From: Allobosea sp. BH3
GTDB lineage: Bacteria > Pseudomonadota > Alphaproteobacteria > Rhizobiales > Beijerinckiaceae
Direction: 5' to 3'
DNA length: 64,000 nucleotides
Assembly: GCF_025499465.1 (NCBI RefSeq)
Contig: NZ_JAIMCA010000004.1
Location: forward strand, 124,001 to 188,000
Position 1 is the first letter of the stretch. Each line of letters starts with the position of its first letter. The notes below the pieces were generated by a model that made no database searches, was not told the DNA's origin, and saw only the letters and a list, made by a program, of their open reading frames with translations. Of the stretch, positions 63,945-64,000 are shown one piece after another. The position numbers were made by a program, and so were the translations under genes.

Positions 63945-64000
63945 ATGGCTGTTACTCTTTCCGCCGGCGTTCGCGGCGCTCTCACCTCGCTGCAGAGCGT
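63945..64000 (+). CDS. Flagellin, 5' end only
   Basis: The window ends 18 codons into the gene. MAVTLSAGVRGALTSLQS matches the N-terminus of alphaproteobacterial flagellins, where this helix is both export signal and filament D0 domain. Position behind a FlaG-like gene and a terminator fits. Nothing can be said about the remainder or number of flagellin copies. Confidence 0.75.
   Translation, partial: MAVTLSAGVRGALTSLQS

Overview
The window is a 64 kb, GC-rich (by eye about two thirds G+C), densely coded stretch of an alphaproteobacterial chromosome. Four things point to the order Hyphomicrobiales: an ATP12-type F1 assembly chaperone, an NDUFS4-like complex I subunit, cckA directly behind flhB, and flagellar genes of the FliX/MotE/DUF6468 type. 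Family content and the intergenic repeats fit Bosea or a close relative, but that genus call is inference from memory, not a database result.

Layout. 1-3.5 kb: tail of a P1 (S58) peptidase, the ATP12 chaperone, propionyl-CoA carboxylase beta. 3.5-6.5 kb: a catabolic cassette in which a GntR/FCD regulator faces a TctC-type solute receptor and a tartrate/D-malate dehydrogenase, with two copies of a 12-bp palindrome at the shared promoter. 6.5-12.4 kb: stand-alone FabF-like synthase with an HxlR regulator, an MBOAT/SGNH-like acylation pair, dksA, two small proteins. 12.5-15.2 kb: an autotransporter with a repetitive passenger. 15.8-26.1 kb: flagellar block 1, with flgF-flgG-flgA-flgH on the minus strand and fliL-fliM-DUF6468-motE-large AMIN-like/helical protein on the plus strand. 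26.2-29.2 kb: lipid A/polyprenyl-sugar glycosylation genes. 29.2-30.9 kb: an AT-rich patch with a collagen-like secreted protein beside tRNA-Arg. 31-41 kb: NDUFS4 homologue, tRNA-Pro, DUF192 protein, an unknown secreted protein, surface-sugar acyl/glycosyltransferases, small lipoproteins behind aspS, and rnd. 41-47 kb: flagellar block 2, with fliO-fliP (minus) facing flgB-flgC-fliE-fliQ-fliR-flhB. 47-60 kb: cckA, an MFS transporter, recA, alaS, icd, SDR and cupin genes. 60.3-64 kb: flagellar block 3, with fliX (minus) facing flgI-rod binding protein-FlgN-like, then a FlaG-like gene and the start of a flagellin.

How it works together. The three flagellar blocks supply rod, rings, export gate, switch and stator-associated parts. 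Upstream of the operons starting with fliL, flgB, flgI and the flagellin there is in each case a CtrA-type box (TTAA-N7-TTAAC, 0-1 mismatch). Three of the four lie between divergent flagellar operons. Because cckA, the kinase at the head of the CtrA phosphorelay, is also in the window, a cell-cycle-linked control of motility is the simplest reading.

The most unusual items are the large secreted protein behind motE with three copies of one AMIN-like beta module, the AT-rich collagen-like gene, the autotransporter with eleven 19-22 residue units, a 605-residue secreted protein with no recognised family, and four families of structured intergenic repeats. No CRISPR array, insertion sequence, integrase or rRNA gene was seen.
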